Origin: Pseudoscleropodium purum
Taxonomy: Eukaryota; Streptophyta; Bryopsida; Hypnales; Brachytheciaceae
Direction: 5' to 3'
Length of the DNA stretch: 64,000 bases
Assembly: GCA_963969395.1 (NCBI GenBank)
Contig: OZ017801.1
Coordinates: forward strand, 12,281,611-12,345,610
Part shown: positions 24,140-36,759 of the stretch, piece by piece
How the letters are laid out: each line of letters begins with the position of its first letter
Position numbering within the stretch: the stretch's first letter is position 1
Translations under genes and position numbers: made by a program
Notes under the pieces: model-generated
The model's database searches: none
What the model was told of the DNA's origin: nothing
Seen by the model: only the letters and a program-made list of their open reading frames with translations

Positions 24140-26108
24140 AGTGCACACGTTTTTCGTCCAGCTTGATCTGTATAATGCATTCTAGATCTACAGTCGTATC
24201 AGAAATATAGAAAAGGTGTCTCTTTCTGAATGCATTGGATGCTGAAATCTGAGCAACAGAGTTCAACTTTCAACCAGGATTGAGTTCATAACTGCAAGCC
24301 ATCCTGCTCATTGATGAAGAGGAGTAACTCGATTACAGAGTAGCTCAATTAAGTTTGAAAGCATCTGAAGCTTTTACTAAAATTACCAAAGGTTTGATCA
24401 AGGCCATCACAGTACAAGCCGCTGGACATGGACGTCAGTCCATGTGCTGGGTTTCTCAAGGATAGCTGGAGTTCAGTTAAAAGCGGGCACAAATGGCAGC
24501 GCAAACAGGTCAAGGATTACAGGGTAGAGTTCAGAACTCAGCAGCAGTAGTTGGATTAGACGAGAGATTTCTGGGTGGTTGCAGAAGAACAGGACCTGGC
24601 CTTCCTACCGGTATGCATCCCAACACCGACTTCGACAGTCGACTGAGGGTACATTATTCACCTTTTTGTTCTGAAAGTTTTAGTTTGGACAGGCTGGATG
24701 ATCCATTGATATTAGGAGTCTTTACACGAGTTGGTTCCTAGAGTAAGAGCCAGCTTGAGCTTGCTAGAGAACCTCAAACAAGCTCAAGTTTGTTTCCAAT
24801 GTAGAGAAAACGTCAGTTTTGTTGAAAGCGGCGCCAGAAAATGTGACAAATATGTACATAAATGTGTAACATCTAGGACAAGTATGGATATGTATTTCAG
24901 AACAGGTGATCTGAGAGGTGACAAAGTGATGGAATACCACCGAAAGAACAAAATTGATGTTATAACAATTTGAACTAGGATCCCTCTCCAACTCAACTCA
25001 ACTCATCTTTACACTAGTGACACCAACGGAGATGACTAATGCATGAGAACAGTGGGGCTTGGTTGTGACTCTAAGAAGCCATGACCAAGAGAAATATCCA
25101 TCCCAGCTCATAGTCACCAGTGTTAGATAGCCCTACTGATAAATGCTACCATAGTAGTTTTGAACTATTTCTCACGTAATCAATTGTTTAAACTGTGTTT
25201 GCCAATCTGGTCATCTCCTGAAACTGCAAGGGCATGTACGGATATCAGAATGTTTCCCACTGGGAGGCTTAGATCTACTCATATCCTCATAACCAGGTCC
25301 TCACTGATTCACCAGCGGGGATATGAACCATGAGTACAGAAAACAATAAGAAAAACAATGTAGCACACAATGGAATATTGCAACTGGATTGAACATCTCC
25401 CTCACCTCAAACATGTGCAATGGAGCAGGCCAAGCACGTATCAAACAGAGTGTTCCTGAGTGAGCCAACGATCTGAGACACATGGATGGCTGAGAGAGAG
25501 GCAAAAGGCATTAGTGCCCTCTAAGGAATGAAGGTGATGCCTAGTCGCCACGTCTCCTCAGCCAAACATGCGGATCAAAACGCTGACAATGAAGGCCCTC
25601 GACATGAGTTGAGGAAGATCACATTAATTCGGCATTGGTATCACGACAGCTTGTGCCGCAGGTCATGCCAAGTTGTTAGATGAGTCTCCCATCTACAACC
25701 AGAGGGATCAAAACGCTGACCATGAAGGCCCTCGACATCACTTGAGCAAGACAGCATTGGCATCAAGCAATGCCAAAGCTATGTTACTCTACAATCCTGT
25801 CACCTCTGTCGATCACAGAATGGAACTGAAAATGGGGAGAGCTACCATAGTAGGTCGCTGCGACGTGGAAAGCCTAGGAAAGGAATGAGAATGTCGTCCA
25901 CCAGGGATCCATCGTTTATAAGCATTCCCAGTTGTGACTCGTTCAATTCAGACTGTAGTTGGCACTATTATGGAGCCTAAAAGCATCTGCAGGCATGCTT
26001 GAAACAGATGCTCTCGAGTCTCGACTGTGGGAGATCCCAATCTCGAGGTGTTGTTTTCCGAGCCCCTGCCTTTATGGCTTCTGCTCTCTGTCAACCTATC
26101 GATCAGCT
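24140..26108. repeat. Dispersed repeat family M, copy 3
   Basis: It follows the order of 2425 onward (cgtccagctt, ctgcaagcc, tggacatggacgtcagt, ggattaca, gggatatgaaccatgagta). Its last third matches 6430-7218, including the block identical to 6721-7025. It lacks about 28 bases that copy 2 has near 6555-6585 and about 55 bases near 7035-7090. No autonomous coding region was seen. Confidence 0.75.
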
Positions 26109-26261
26109 AGCATCTGGACCCTCTCTCCAGCCTTAGCTCGTACGAATGGGAACCATATCATTTGGACCAAGATGGACCAAGAGCCCCCCCTCCTAGCACG
26201 TTCTTGTAGCTCATTTCATTACAAGTATAGACTTAGTTTATTTCTCTATTTTTTTTCTAAA

Positions 26262-26560
26262 TAGAAATTTTATAGATTTTTTCACTTGTTTTTTTTCAAT
26301 GTTTTCAAATTACAACTAGGTTTTTTCCTAATTAAAAGGGATAACAATGAACTAACCAACAATTTTCCTCAAACATTGTTATTGATTTATTTTGTCCCCT
26401 CTTCACCCTCATAGAAGGTCCCATTGGCCCTTGGCTACCCCAAGTGATTGTTGTCTACCTCGGGCTGTTCTTTTCTTACCTTGCATGTTTGTAATTCCTA
26501 CCTACAATGGTATATTTTCCACATTAAGTTAGAGATCACATAACATTCACTATCAAAGGG
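26262..26560 (+). repeat. Dispersed repeat family C, copy 2 (partial)
   Basis: It matches 28660-28925 through cacttgttttttt, caatgttttcaaatt, aacaatgaacta, ttattgatttattttgtccc and cccttggctaccc, then ends after tattttccacattaagttag. It provides one of the two uninterrupted sites for the insertion at 8182-9057. Confidence 0.7.
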
Positions 26561-26814
26561 AAAAGGTTGACTTCCCTTTGACAAAATGATGCCAAATATT
26601 CGGCACCAAGTCAATAACTAAAACATACATGTTGATCTTTGTGAGAGTCTAGATCAGTTACTACTGATTTAGGTTACTTTAATGAACAATTATTTCATTT
26701 AAAACAATGCACAAAATCTGCAAATTCAAGGTAAATGTAAATTCAATTCAAATAGTGCAAAAAAAAAAAGGTTTTAACAAAATGGCTATAAATTTGCTAA
26801 AGTAATCAATTTCA

Positions 26815-27535
26815 AAATTCAATTTTCTTCATAATGCATTGTTATCAACTTGTGTTGTGTGAAGCAAGATGAGAAGACAATTCTTTATATACCTATGGGA
26901 TATTAGTTGGTAAAATAAACAATGTGGGATATGTAAATTATAATTTTTAGTTTCTCAACCACTCATAATTTAGTCATATTAAAGCAAAGAATTGTGATTG
27001 AAGTAGAATTTAGACCTCATTTAGGCATAGTATAAAAACTTTCTTTTTTTTTAAACTTTGAACTGAAAAAAGTTGGTAAATGAAGTTAAGTTTGCTCTCC
27101 AAAAATCTTTTTGAGATTTGGATCCTCCAATCAAAAGTTATGGACAAATTTTAGAGAGGGGTTGAAAGGAAATTTCTTTTTGACATATGCAAACATCCTC
27201 TTTGAAATTTGTCCATAACTTTTGATTGAAGGATCTAAATTTCAAACATATTTTTGGAGATGAAATTGATCTCAATTAAACCACTTTTCATAGTTAAATT
27301 TTTTTTGAAAAAAGTTATTATACTATGCCTAAATGAGGTCTAAAATTTTACTTCAATCACAATTCCTACTTTTGATTTTGACTATGAGTGTTTAAGAAAC
27401 TACGAATCCTAATTTATAAATCCCACATGAGTTGTTCTACCTCCTACCATCCCACAAGTATATAAAGAGTTTCTCTCCATGTCGAAATTTCAAACTAAGT
27501 TATTGCAATGACTTCATAGAAAATTGCTATGGTAT
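26815..27535. mobile_element. Foldback (long inverted repeat) element of about 720 bases
   Basis: The arms pair along almost their whole length. On the left are attctttatatacc, gtgggatatgtaaatta, agaattgtgattgaagtaga, gacctcatttaggcatagta and tccaatcaaaagttatggac; each recurs in inverted order on the right (for example gtccataacttttgattg at about 27211 and tactatgcctaaatgaggtc at about 27320). The loop is near 27150-27200. It can form a long hairpin when transcribed. Exact termini and target duplication are not resolved. Confidence 0.75.
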
Positions 27536-27969
27536 GTTTTCAAAGGATTCTAACTTGAGATTTTAGGCAAACCATTTTTCTTAACAAATCATATTCATTT
27601 GTATATTCAGTCCAAGATTTAGCAAAATAAAATGAAGCAGACCAGAAATTTACTGCCACTATTCCAATACTGCCAGCTTAAATTATCGATGCATGGATGA
27701 GTTTCGTGGATGACGCCTCCAGGGAGGGAAAGGCAGCCTGAGCTTGCATAAAACCTTCTTAGTACAATTCTGAAACAACCATGGGGTTTTTAAGAACACT
27801 TGTGGTGACACTGTCTGAATGAAAGAAATTGAAATTCTTTTTTAATAAGGACTAGTGTAACCCTTTGAAACCCTTTAAGAATTTTTTTAAAATGTGCATC
27901 ACTGAATGAAAAAATGACACATTTACTTGTCTGTAATTGACTTTTGGTTTCCACAGTTTTGTCATTTTG

Positions 27970-28640
27970 TCACTACCGGTATCCTATCCCCTCAAAAAGA
28001 GTCAGACACTAACATGCTGTGTCTCGCTATCTCCTCAAAAGAGGCAGACACTAGCATGAAGTGTCTCTTATCCTCTCAGAAGAGGCGGACACTAGCAGAG
28101 TGCCTCGCTGGGAGGCTCAAATCAATTCACATCCTCATAATCAGATTCTCACTGATTCATTAGCGGGGGATATGAAATATGACAACAGAAAACAAATAAG
28201 AAAAAAAGTATAGCACACGAATGGAATGCAAATGTTGCAACTGTATTAAACATCTCCGATCCCTCACCTCCAACATGTGCAATGGAGCGGGCCAAACAAG
28301 TACTCCGTATCAAGCAAATTGTTTCTGACTGAATCAACGATCCTCTGATGTCTCTGCTCTCGGAGAGATACGTATCTAAAGAACGGACAGCATAGCCTTG
28401 GGAACTTGCAATGCAGGTTGTCCGATGCACACGCATCTCTCACGCAACCAGAGAGATGAAAACGCTGACAATGAAGACCTTCGACACCAGTTGAGCAAGA
28501 CAGCATTGGCATAAGCAATGCCAAAGCTAAGTTTCTGTACAATCTTATCACCTCTGTCAAAGAATGGAACTGAAATGTGCAGAGCGACCAGAGTAGGTAG
28601 CTGCAATGCAATGTAGAAAGCCTTGGAAAGGATTGAGAAA
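27970..28640. repeat. Dispersed repeat family M, copy 4 (partial)
   Basis: It matches 4440-4975 (catcctcataatcagattct, caagtactccgtatcaagca, gactgaatcaacgatcct, gccttgggaacttgcaatgc). Its start contains three short cctctcaaaagaggcagaca-type units at about 27990-28110 (atcctatcccctcaaaaaga, tctcctcaaaagaggcagac, tcctctcagaagaggcggac), a local minisatellite absent from the other copies. Confidence 0.7.
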
Positions 28641-28659
28641 TTCTAGCTGCAATATAGAA

Positions 28660-29870
28660 ATTGTATACATTTTTTCACTTGTTTTTTTCCAATGTTTTCA
28701 AATTGCAATTGAATTTTTTTCCTAATTACACAAGGTAACAATGAACTAATTAGCAGTTTTCCCCAAATATTATTATTGATTTATTTTGTCCCATCTTCAC
28801 CCTTGTAGGGGGGTCCATTGGCCCTTGGCTACCCTAGGTAGTTGTTGCCTAGCTTGGGTTGTTCATTCTTTACCTTGGGTGTTTGTTAGTTCCTACCAAC
28901 AATGGTGTATTTTCCACACCAAGTTAGAATGGATACTCCAAAATTTGCCTATTGCTCCAAAATCACCATCACCACCCTTGGGAGATCTCTAAAATCAATT
29001 TGTATCTATGTGGAAGAAACAATATCAAAATATCTATTAGAAAATACTTAGAGTCTTTATAGCTTTTGCATATGACATCCAAATGTCACATTCTTTAGTG
29101 CATTGGAACCTCCTTTTACTTGCCAATAAAAAAATATGAAAATTTGATTTGTCTAAGTAGACACAATAGAAAAAAGTGGCATTTGGAGGTACCTACTTTA
29201 AGTCATCCTCACAATCTTCACCCTCCTCACCCTTGCCATTAACACAAAGTCATTGAAAAAGAAAAAAATGAAGCAATACTTTAGCTCCTTAATATTGTAG
29301 ATGGAATTTTTTGGAGGCCACTAAATGGGGCTCTTCATCTAAGTTATGGAGGCACTTCTAAAAACAATCAAACAAATTTATTGGTTGCATCTTTTCAAAG
29401 GTAGCAAAGTTAATTAGCCATAAAATGAACCCTAGTTTATACGAGGTTTTTTTTTTATTGCAAGGATTAAGTAAGAATAGTAAAAAATTAAAAAATTAAA
29501 AAAATAAAAATCATCACCTCCCAATTTGGATTCTTCAAGGAATTTTGTCTTGTGTTTTTGTCAAACTCTAATTCATGGGTCCTTATTATACCAACCTTAC
29601 GATAAACACTATTATACCTATCTATTTTTAGAGTACTAGAAGAATGAAAAGCATTAAGCATGGAAGAAGCCATTTCTAGTGCTTTAGAATATTCAAGAGT
29701 GGCCACCTACTGGATTAATAATTTGTACACCAATTGGAAAGCATCTAGAAATTTGGCAATCAAGTGGTTGATTCAACATCCTATTTTAGGTCATTCTAAA
29801 TGTATTTTGGAATTTTTCTAAGTGAAAATCAATGAAAATCAATTGCTTTAAAAGCTAGTTAAAAGACAAA
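28660..29870 (+). repeat. Dispersed repeat family C, copy 3 (uninterrupted)
   Basis: Longest uninterrupted copy of the repeat seen at 8126-10024. It reads straight through both points where TTAA-bounded elements sit in copy 1 (about 28858 and 29866) and so serves as the empty-site reference. No coding region was recognised. Confidence 0.75.
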
Positions 29871-30052
29871 AATTATAGAGGTTTGGGCTAATCATAATTA
29901 CCAATGAACATTGCACTCCAAATTTTTCCATTTAGGGTTGTGGAAAAATTGATTTAAGAAAAATAATAGACTTTTCTATTCTTTTATTGAGATTCAACAA
30001 AAAATGTCATTTTAAAAGTGGTAGAAATAGCCAAAAGGCTATAATAAGGTGG

Positions 30053-30363
30053 ATGGCCAATTTCATTAAAATGGCGGTATTTCGTTAATTTGGCACTATT
30101 AGCATTTCAAAATGTATAGTCTAAACTATTTTTTTGTACTAGAATCTATACTAGTACTATATTTTTGAAATCTACATATTTTTTAGATATCTAAAATCTA
30201 TACCAATCCTAGATTTTTTAGACTTCTTAGTCTAATACATACATACATATATATATAAATCCTAGATTTCTAAAATCTATAGTTGACTTAGATGTTACTT
30301 GTCCTAGATGTCAAGGTGTAACAATGGTATATGGAATACCGCCATTTTAATGAAATTCGCCAT
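30053..30363. mobile_element. MITE with ATGGCGAATTTC ends and 4-bp target duplication
   Basis: The left end begins atggccaatttcattaaaat and the right end, read inward, begins atggcgaatttcattaaaat; both continue ggcggtatt, so about 29 of 31 positions match. GTGG is directly repeated at 30049-30052 and 30364-30367. The interior is AT-rich without an open frame. A shorter relative is at 49278-49432. Confidence 0.75.
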
Positions 30364-32506
30364 GTGGCTTTTATTAATTTCAATTTCAATATTGGGAAAG
30401 ACTTGTTGTAATATACTAAAAAAAAGATAATCCTTTAAAGACATTCCAAGACTTTGGGTAGGTAGCCAAGGAGTCTAGTCTTACACCCAAAATGTGGACA
30501 AAGGATGATAGTTCAATGACAATTTGATCAAAATTAGTTGAGCAAGTAGAGGCCAATGTTCACACATCTTAGTACAAATTTTAGAAGCTTTTTTAGCAAA
30601 ATTTCTACAATTTTTTATGGCTACAAATAATACATTATTAAATTTGTATTTTTAGCAAATTTAGAAAAAGCCTAGAACTTGAGATAATCATGAAAATTCA
30701 TTTTGGAAAAAATAATTTGGCTAATGAAATTGAACAATCAACAACACTTTCAGCTTCACTACTTGATAGGCACTTTATATGGTTTGATCATCATAAAATT
30801 GTGAAGATTTTTCTTCGAATCTAATCTTAAATACTCATAGAGAGATCATGAGTTGAATTATAATACAAACCACATTGAAAGTTCTTAAAGGACATGTATA
30901 CAACAACACATATTAGTCAAGTTGGGCTAGGGTGATTGCAATAAATATTTGTCCTATTTTTTGTCCCCTTAACCTTGGATATGGGTTTTTTTGCTCACAA
31001 CTTATGCATTGTCCAATTTTTTAATGAAATTTGAAATGAAGGTACACATGGTAGTTGTGGATGTTGAATAATTTTTGTATTCTTTTAAAATTATTTTACT
31101 ATTTTAAAATAGCCCCCAATTGGATGTCTACATTGGCCATAGGGGGGAAGGATTAGTACTATTCTTGACCCCAAAATGCAAATTAGAAGCTCAAAATTGA
31201 GATAAAGGACTTCTATTCAAGTTACACAAGCATGCAAAGAAATTTTCTAAAAATAATAGTTTTTCTACCTTTCACATGTGCCCAAAATGCACTAGCTTTG
31301 AATAAGTGCAAAGAACACAATTTTTTTTTCCAAGATGAAAATGGTTGAAAAGGAGCATCTTCAAGTTAAGAAAAACAGCCTTTTAAAAATTCTTTTACTA
31401 TTTTCTAAAAATTAAACATTAAAGTGTTAATTTTCTTGGCATTTTCCATTGTCTTTTTTTCATGTATAACTTTTAGAGATAAATTTCCCAAAGCTTGAAT
31501 TTTCGAGGTATACTATTTGCAATGCTTTACAAATTACCCATATTTTATTTTACTTAAAAATAATAATTTCAAAAGTCACAATTATTATTGAAAAGGTTGT
31601 CTTGAGCCCAAATAGTAGGTGTTTCTTGCAACAACTTGCTAGCTCAATGTTCTATTATCAACAAACTAGATTTTCCTATAACAAAGCCTAAAAAGATGGT
31701 AATGTCCTTCATAGCAACTTACAACTTTTTGATGATTCTTTAAAAGATAGGTAATTGGAGGCTTTTAACCTTGAAACATCATCAAATCAAAAAGTGTTTT
31801 ATGATTGGTTTTAAATGAAAAATATTAGATTAAAGATTGCGATTTTTCATTCATTGGAGATTTCTTTGAGTGTGATTGTTGTAGATGGTGATGAAAATTC
31901 CTTCATTGAGGTAAGACTATTTTTTCTAAAAAAAAACATGATTAATGTAGAAATCACTCAAAATATTTTTTACTTTATTTTGGCTACAAGGAGGAGCTTT
32001 TTTCTATCATGCATATAAACTTTAGACACAAAAAGGATCTTTCAAGAATTTGAATCTATTTACTAAAATGAATTTTTATCAAGTCTAGTTCCTATTCAAA
32101 ATTGAAAATTTGAAGCTTATGGAGTGTTAAAAAGGCTTGCTATTTAGAGCACCTACAAATCCTACTCAAAAAAAGTGGCCTTTAGTTTATGACACAAAGG
32201 TGTTTAGGACTTAGGGTTTATGCACTAGATTCGTTTTTGAGGTTTATAGCAAACCACCCACACTTGTCTACCCTCCCAACTCCCAACTCCCAACAAATAA
32301 GTGGCACCTTTTCAACAACTAACAATACTCGGAAGCAAGGAACCACCCTCTCGTAAGATCAAACAATGTTAGAGATGCACGAAATTTATTTTCTAGAGTG
32401 GTTGTACAAGCCCTAACTTATTTTTATAAAACCCTCTCAAATTTTACCTCTTGTGAGTACTAGCGTATGGCCATAGAATCTATGAGTCTAAGAGCCTAAA
32501 GTCTGT

Positions 32507-32613
32507 ATTATAGACATCTTCTATTGTTATAGGTGTCTATGTTATAAATACCTATGTTATAGACATTTTGCATATTATAAGTACATATGTTATAAACACC
32601 TTTAAATGGTTAT
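32507..32613. repeat. Minisatellite with unit of about 15 bases
   Basis: About six variants of gttataagtacctat follow one another (gttataggtgtctat, gttataaatacctat, gttatagacattttgcat, attataagtacatat and others) with small length changes. Confidence 0.7.
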
Positions 32614-32861
32614 AAGTACATACCTACAACTAGGTTCAAGGCTTAGCTCATGTCTTAGTGCTCACACACTAGCATTGTTGGCAAGGATAGGGACCTTGTT
32701 TCATGCAAATTGCAGAGAGTTAGCCATCAAAGTACGCTTTGGTGGTGACAATTGTAGCTTAGCCGACAGTTATCTATAGCTTGCAAAGATGCTTCCAAAT
32801 GTGAAGAGGACAAAATCCGTTACACAAAAAATAAGAAAAATGAGAAGAGGAGTAAGCTTAA

Positions 32862-33594
32862 CCTTGGAACGCCCAGGGAGCCATTTCGTGTCTTTTGGAT
32901 GATTTCAGGTGGTCATAAGAAGACCTCAACAATAGATTTTTCATCCATTCTTTTTTTTTAATGACTTTGTATGTTGAGTTACAAAGAGTGTCCAATGGAT
33001 TTTTTGGTCTATTTGATGTTTATTTCCATATAATTGAGAAGTAATGAAAAAAAATTGGATGGCAAAATTTGCCATTTCAGTGTACTTTGGAAAATTAAGT
33101 AAATCTGAAATTTCTCCTTAAAAATGACTTTTTTTTGAGTTTAAGTCCAACTAATTAAATGAAGGTCTTCTACTCTAGTTTCTACTCCAATTCGAATTTT
33201 GGAAAAGTTCGTAAAATTGAACATTTTATTGTAATTTGAACTTCAATTGTATTTTTAATGAGAATTAAATGAGAATTATATAATGACATGGAAACTGAAT
33301 TTACACCAAGATGTTTTTCACTGTAATGTACACACATGGTGAAATTTTCAGATTTTTTGAGATAATTTTTTATTTGATATGATTTTTTCCTCACTTTTTC
33401 TTCAGAAATTTGCATAAAAAGAAAAATTCTCAAAAAAAAAATTTAAAATTTTCATGAAGTATAGAAAACATGTAGCTTCATCTCTTAAAAATAAAAATAA
33501 AAATTTTCATACACATCTACATACAAAGTGGCAACAAACTAAGTGAGGACAATGCCGCGTGAAATCAGTGGCCATAAGCCCAGGCGTTTCAGGG
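32862..33594. mobile_element. TTAA-flanked element with CCTTGGAACGCC ends
   Basis: TTAA at 32858-32861 and 33595-33598 bracket 733 bases. The left end reads ccttggaacgcccagggagc and the right end, read inward, ccctgaaacgcctgggctta. Outside the TTAA sites lies a direct repeat of about 50 bases (aggacaaaatccgtta and caataagaaaaatgagaaga-like on the left at 32806-32856; aggacaatatccgttt and aataagaaaaatgtgaagag on the right at 33598-33655). The element therefore sits between two copies of a flanking unit. No transposase frame. Confidence 0.6.
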
Positions 33595-34119
33595 TTAACA
33601 GGACAATATCCGTTTCGGAAGAAATAAGAAAAATGTGAAGAGAAGTAGAGGACAAAAGAGTACGAGTAATCATGTTACTGCGAACTGAATAAAACGTGAT
33701 AAATGACAGCTGACAACTCCTGTACCCGGCTGCTGAGGACCGTCCACCAGACTGAACCGGATCCTGCTAACAATCCTGTGAACAGACCCCAACCACCGCT
33801 ACTGTACCAGGAGACCATGGGCACAGGCACAGTGGAGTTGCAGGATGCGTAAACCACGGGAAGAAAAAGGTCCCGTTCATTTTCAGGACATTTCTAGGAC
33901 AGGTTCAGTGCCGTAATCAGAGCGTAATGTTCAATTGTGTGATTTTGCACACGTTATCAGGCATCAAGCATTTTTTTCATCCAAATTTGGGTTTTTTTCA
34001 TTCTCTATTGAAATTTGTTTATTTGCCATGCATGATAAAATTTGTAAATTCTGAATTCATATTTGCAATTAGGGGCTCCCAATTAACTACACAAAAATAG
34101 TGAAATTAGGTTGCCTTAA

Positions 34120-35055
34120 CCCCTAAAGTTTCTTGACTATGTTTTTGCCAGAAACGCTCCAAAACTGCCATTTCTTATACAAGTTTCAAAATTTAGAAAA
34201 AAAACACATTTTTGGACACATGTAACCGTAGGATCTTGTATTACATTGGTTTGACAAGATGAGGTAAGAATTTCAGAAATCTCCACCATGAAGATGGCAA
34301 GATATTAGCATTTGAAATGACAAAAATCATTTTTTTGTCTCTGCAAAAAACTGGGTAGCTGAACTTCACACAAGGTCACATTTGTATAAAAAAATGTTCA
34401 AAATGATTGCAACTCTTTGGATTCATTCTTCAAGGCATGGTGGCTACATGCTTGAAAAATTTTAGATCATTTGAAATTGTACTGTACAATATATAGGAAA
34501 AAAATAGTAAATAGAAAGACGTAGAGAATGGTTCAAAATACTAAATTATTAACAATTTATTTTTGGAATTGAAAAATGCCAATCCCAATGGTTGTAATGT
34601 TGTAATAAACAATCTTCACCTTATTTTTTAAAATTTTCTTCCAAAAATATTGAAAATTGAGTTCAATAAAGGACTTCAAAGTTTATTTCGGGGTAGAAAA
34701 TCCATAACTACCTGCAAACTAAAACACCTCATAATGTTTGACTCATTGATCAAAATAGAATGATTCAAAGCTTTTAATGTATATACAAATCTAGAAAACC
34801 AATTTTATATTTGGATTTTTGAAAAAAATGATTTTTTCAGATCTATCTAGACTGCCCGAGTTGAGAAACAAACTACATATTAGGCTATAACTTTTGACTC
34901 ATATCTCCAAATGTCCTGAAATTTAGTGCACATGAAAGATATTCCTTGTCCACACCGTCTATCAAAATTTGGGCCAAAAACATGGAAATCTCTAATCACA
35001 TGCAACTACCCAAAATTTCTATGTTGCCAAAAAACGTAGTTTGTTCCTTCAAAGG
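34120..35055 (+). mobile_element. TTAA-bounded repeat, reference copy (piggyBac-like, non-autonomous)
   Basis: TTAA at 34116-34119 and 35056-35059. The left end is cccctaaagtttcttgacta and the right end, read inward, cctttgaaggaacaaactac; both then continue with a gtttttkgsc core. Internal landmarks shared with other copies are ctgccatttcttatacaagt, acacatgtaaccgtaggatc, ttcaaaatactaaattatta, ctataacttttgactcatat and aaagatattccttgtccaca. Length 936 bases, no open frame of note. It preserves the uninterrupted gactatgttttt site where the copy at 60976 carries a nested MITE. Confidence 0.7.
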
Positions 35056-36159
35056 TTAACAATTAGATTGCCTTACATCAAGAAAGTTACTTTACAAGCC
35101 ATCAAATTATGTGTTGGATCAATTATGTGCATCATAAACACTAGTCTTTGGACAAAAAAATTGAATTTAAAAATGCATTATACAATTGTGAAATAGAAAT
35201 TGAATGCATTGTCTAATTCAACAAATATTTCAAATGCAAGGGCATTAAGATGTAACAATGGTCCATGTTGCAACCTATACTTTGTCTACAATGGATGATG
35301 CCATCCCATGCTCTCAATTCCAAAAATAATTCAGATATAGTGAATCCAATATCATTTGCATGTTTGTCAAATTGTTTATATTTTAATTTCTATAAATGTC
35401 AATTTCCTTCAATTTTTGTGTACAACAATCTAAAATGATGTATACCAGCATACCAAAGCACAATTTTTTTTTCAAAGTTCTAAGAAATTATTGACAAAAA
35501 TAAAGTAATTCTAAATCATGTTGAACAAAATTGAGTTTTTGACATGGCTAACTTTGAAATTGATTTTCTTTCAACTCACTATTTTTTTCTTCAAACTTCC
35601 ATGGAAACATGCAATATGTTGTACACTACAACTTTCATATATACACTTATGGACTTTGTTCATTTATACTAATGGTATGGTTGTTTGAATGAAAACATTT
35701 CATATTAGTACTTGGTTTCGTTTTGTCACTGTTAGATAACAAGCTCTGAAATCACGCAAGCCCTAAAATCGTGCCTATTCAAATGTACATTGCTTGTACA
35801 TGTAACTATTTCATAGCCTTCAGCGATGTACAAATAGTGTACATTTTAGGGGGTACACGATTTTAGAGCCCTATGCCACTTCAACTTCAAATTTTCATAA
35901 CTAATTCTAGAATGCTCCAAAAAATATGAAACGACGTGGGTTAGATGCCAATTCCTCTTGTCTTTCAAGGAAAATTCACTGAAAAATATTTCGAGACGTT
36001 TCACCTCCCCCAAATTCAGTTTCAGCTCTTAGGTGTGCGATTTCTGAACCTGTTACCTTATGTCAAATTTTTTTTTAAAAAAGAAGTCAAAACCAGACAT
36101 GGAATCATGGAATCGTAGACATTATGGTGACGCCGGGGCCTCAATTCTCCAATGCTACT

Positions 36160-36255
36160 CTTGACCAGGTCTTGCAAGTGCCCTTACCTGGTCAAGACTC
36201 ACGAGAGGCCCTTGCGGGACGGGACCTGGTGACGAGGGTCTTCTTTGACCAGGTC
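36160..36255. repeat. Cluster of GACCAGGT / ACCTGGTC inverted repeats
   Basis: A perfect 11-base inverted repeat (cttgaccaggt at 36160-36170 and acctggtcaag at 36186-36196) has a 15-base loop. A second pair follows: gacctggt at 36223-36230 and accaggtc at 36248-36255. Actcacgag is also directly repeated at about 36197 and 36263. The stretch is GC-richer than its surroundings. Confidence 0.75.
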
Positions 36256-36759
36256 TCAATTTCACTCACGAGGGTGCGGTTCTCATTCTATAGTAAGCTC
36301 AAGTTGCTAAAATGTGCTAAATTGAACAATGATAAGAATGATTAAGGAGCTCCGTCTGCTGAATTTAGGTACCTCGACCAAGTCAGAGTTACCGACACTT
36401 CGTTTTTCCAAGCTGGAAAAATGCTGAATGGGAAATAATTCACAAGGTTCCTTTGGAAAAAGTAAAATTAGAATCAGGATGGAAAATAATAAGTACCCTG
36501 AGTGCACGACAAGTGCTGAATTTGGGCCAGGGAGGGTTGACCCCTTCATCGTCTCTGCATTGGCTTCTTGTTGACAGAATATTCTTCTGCTAAATTTGCT
36601 AAATTTGCTAAATTTGCTCCATGTTCATCATTTTCCTCCGGAGATGAATAATGAATACGAAGACGATTTCTTCATAAAAATATAACGTATTCTCAAGAGC
36701 CAAGAAGAGATTGCCGCGGAGATTTGAGTAAGAGTCCGCACAACTGCATTAGCTCCTAG

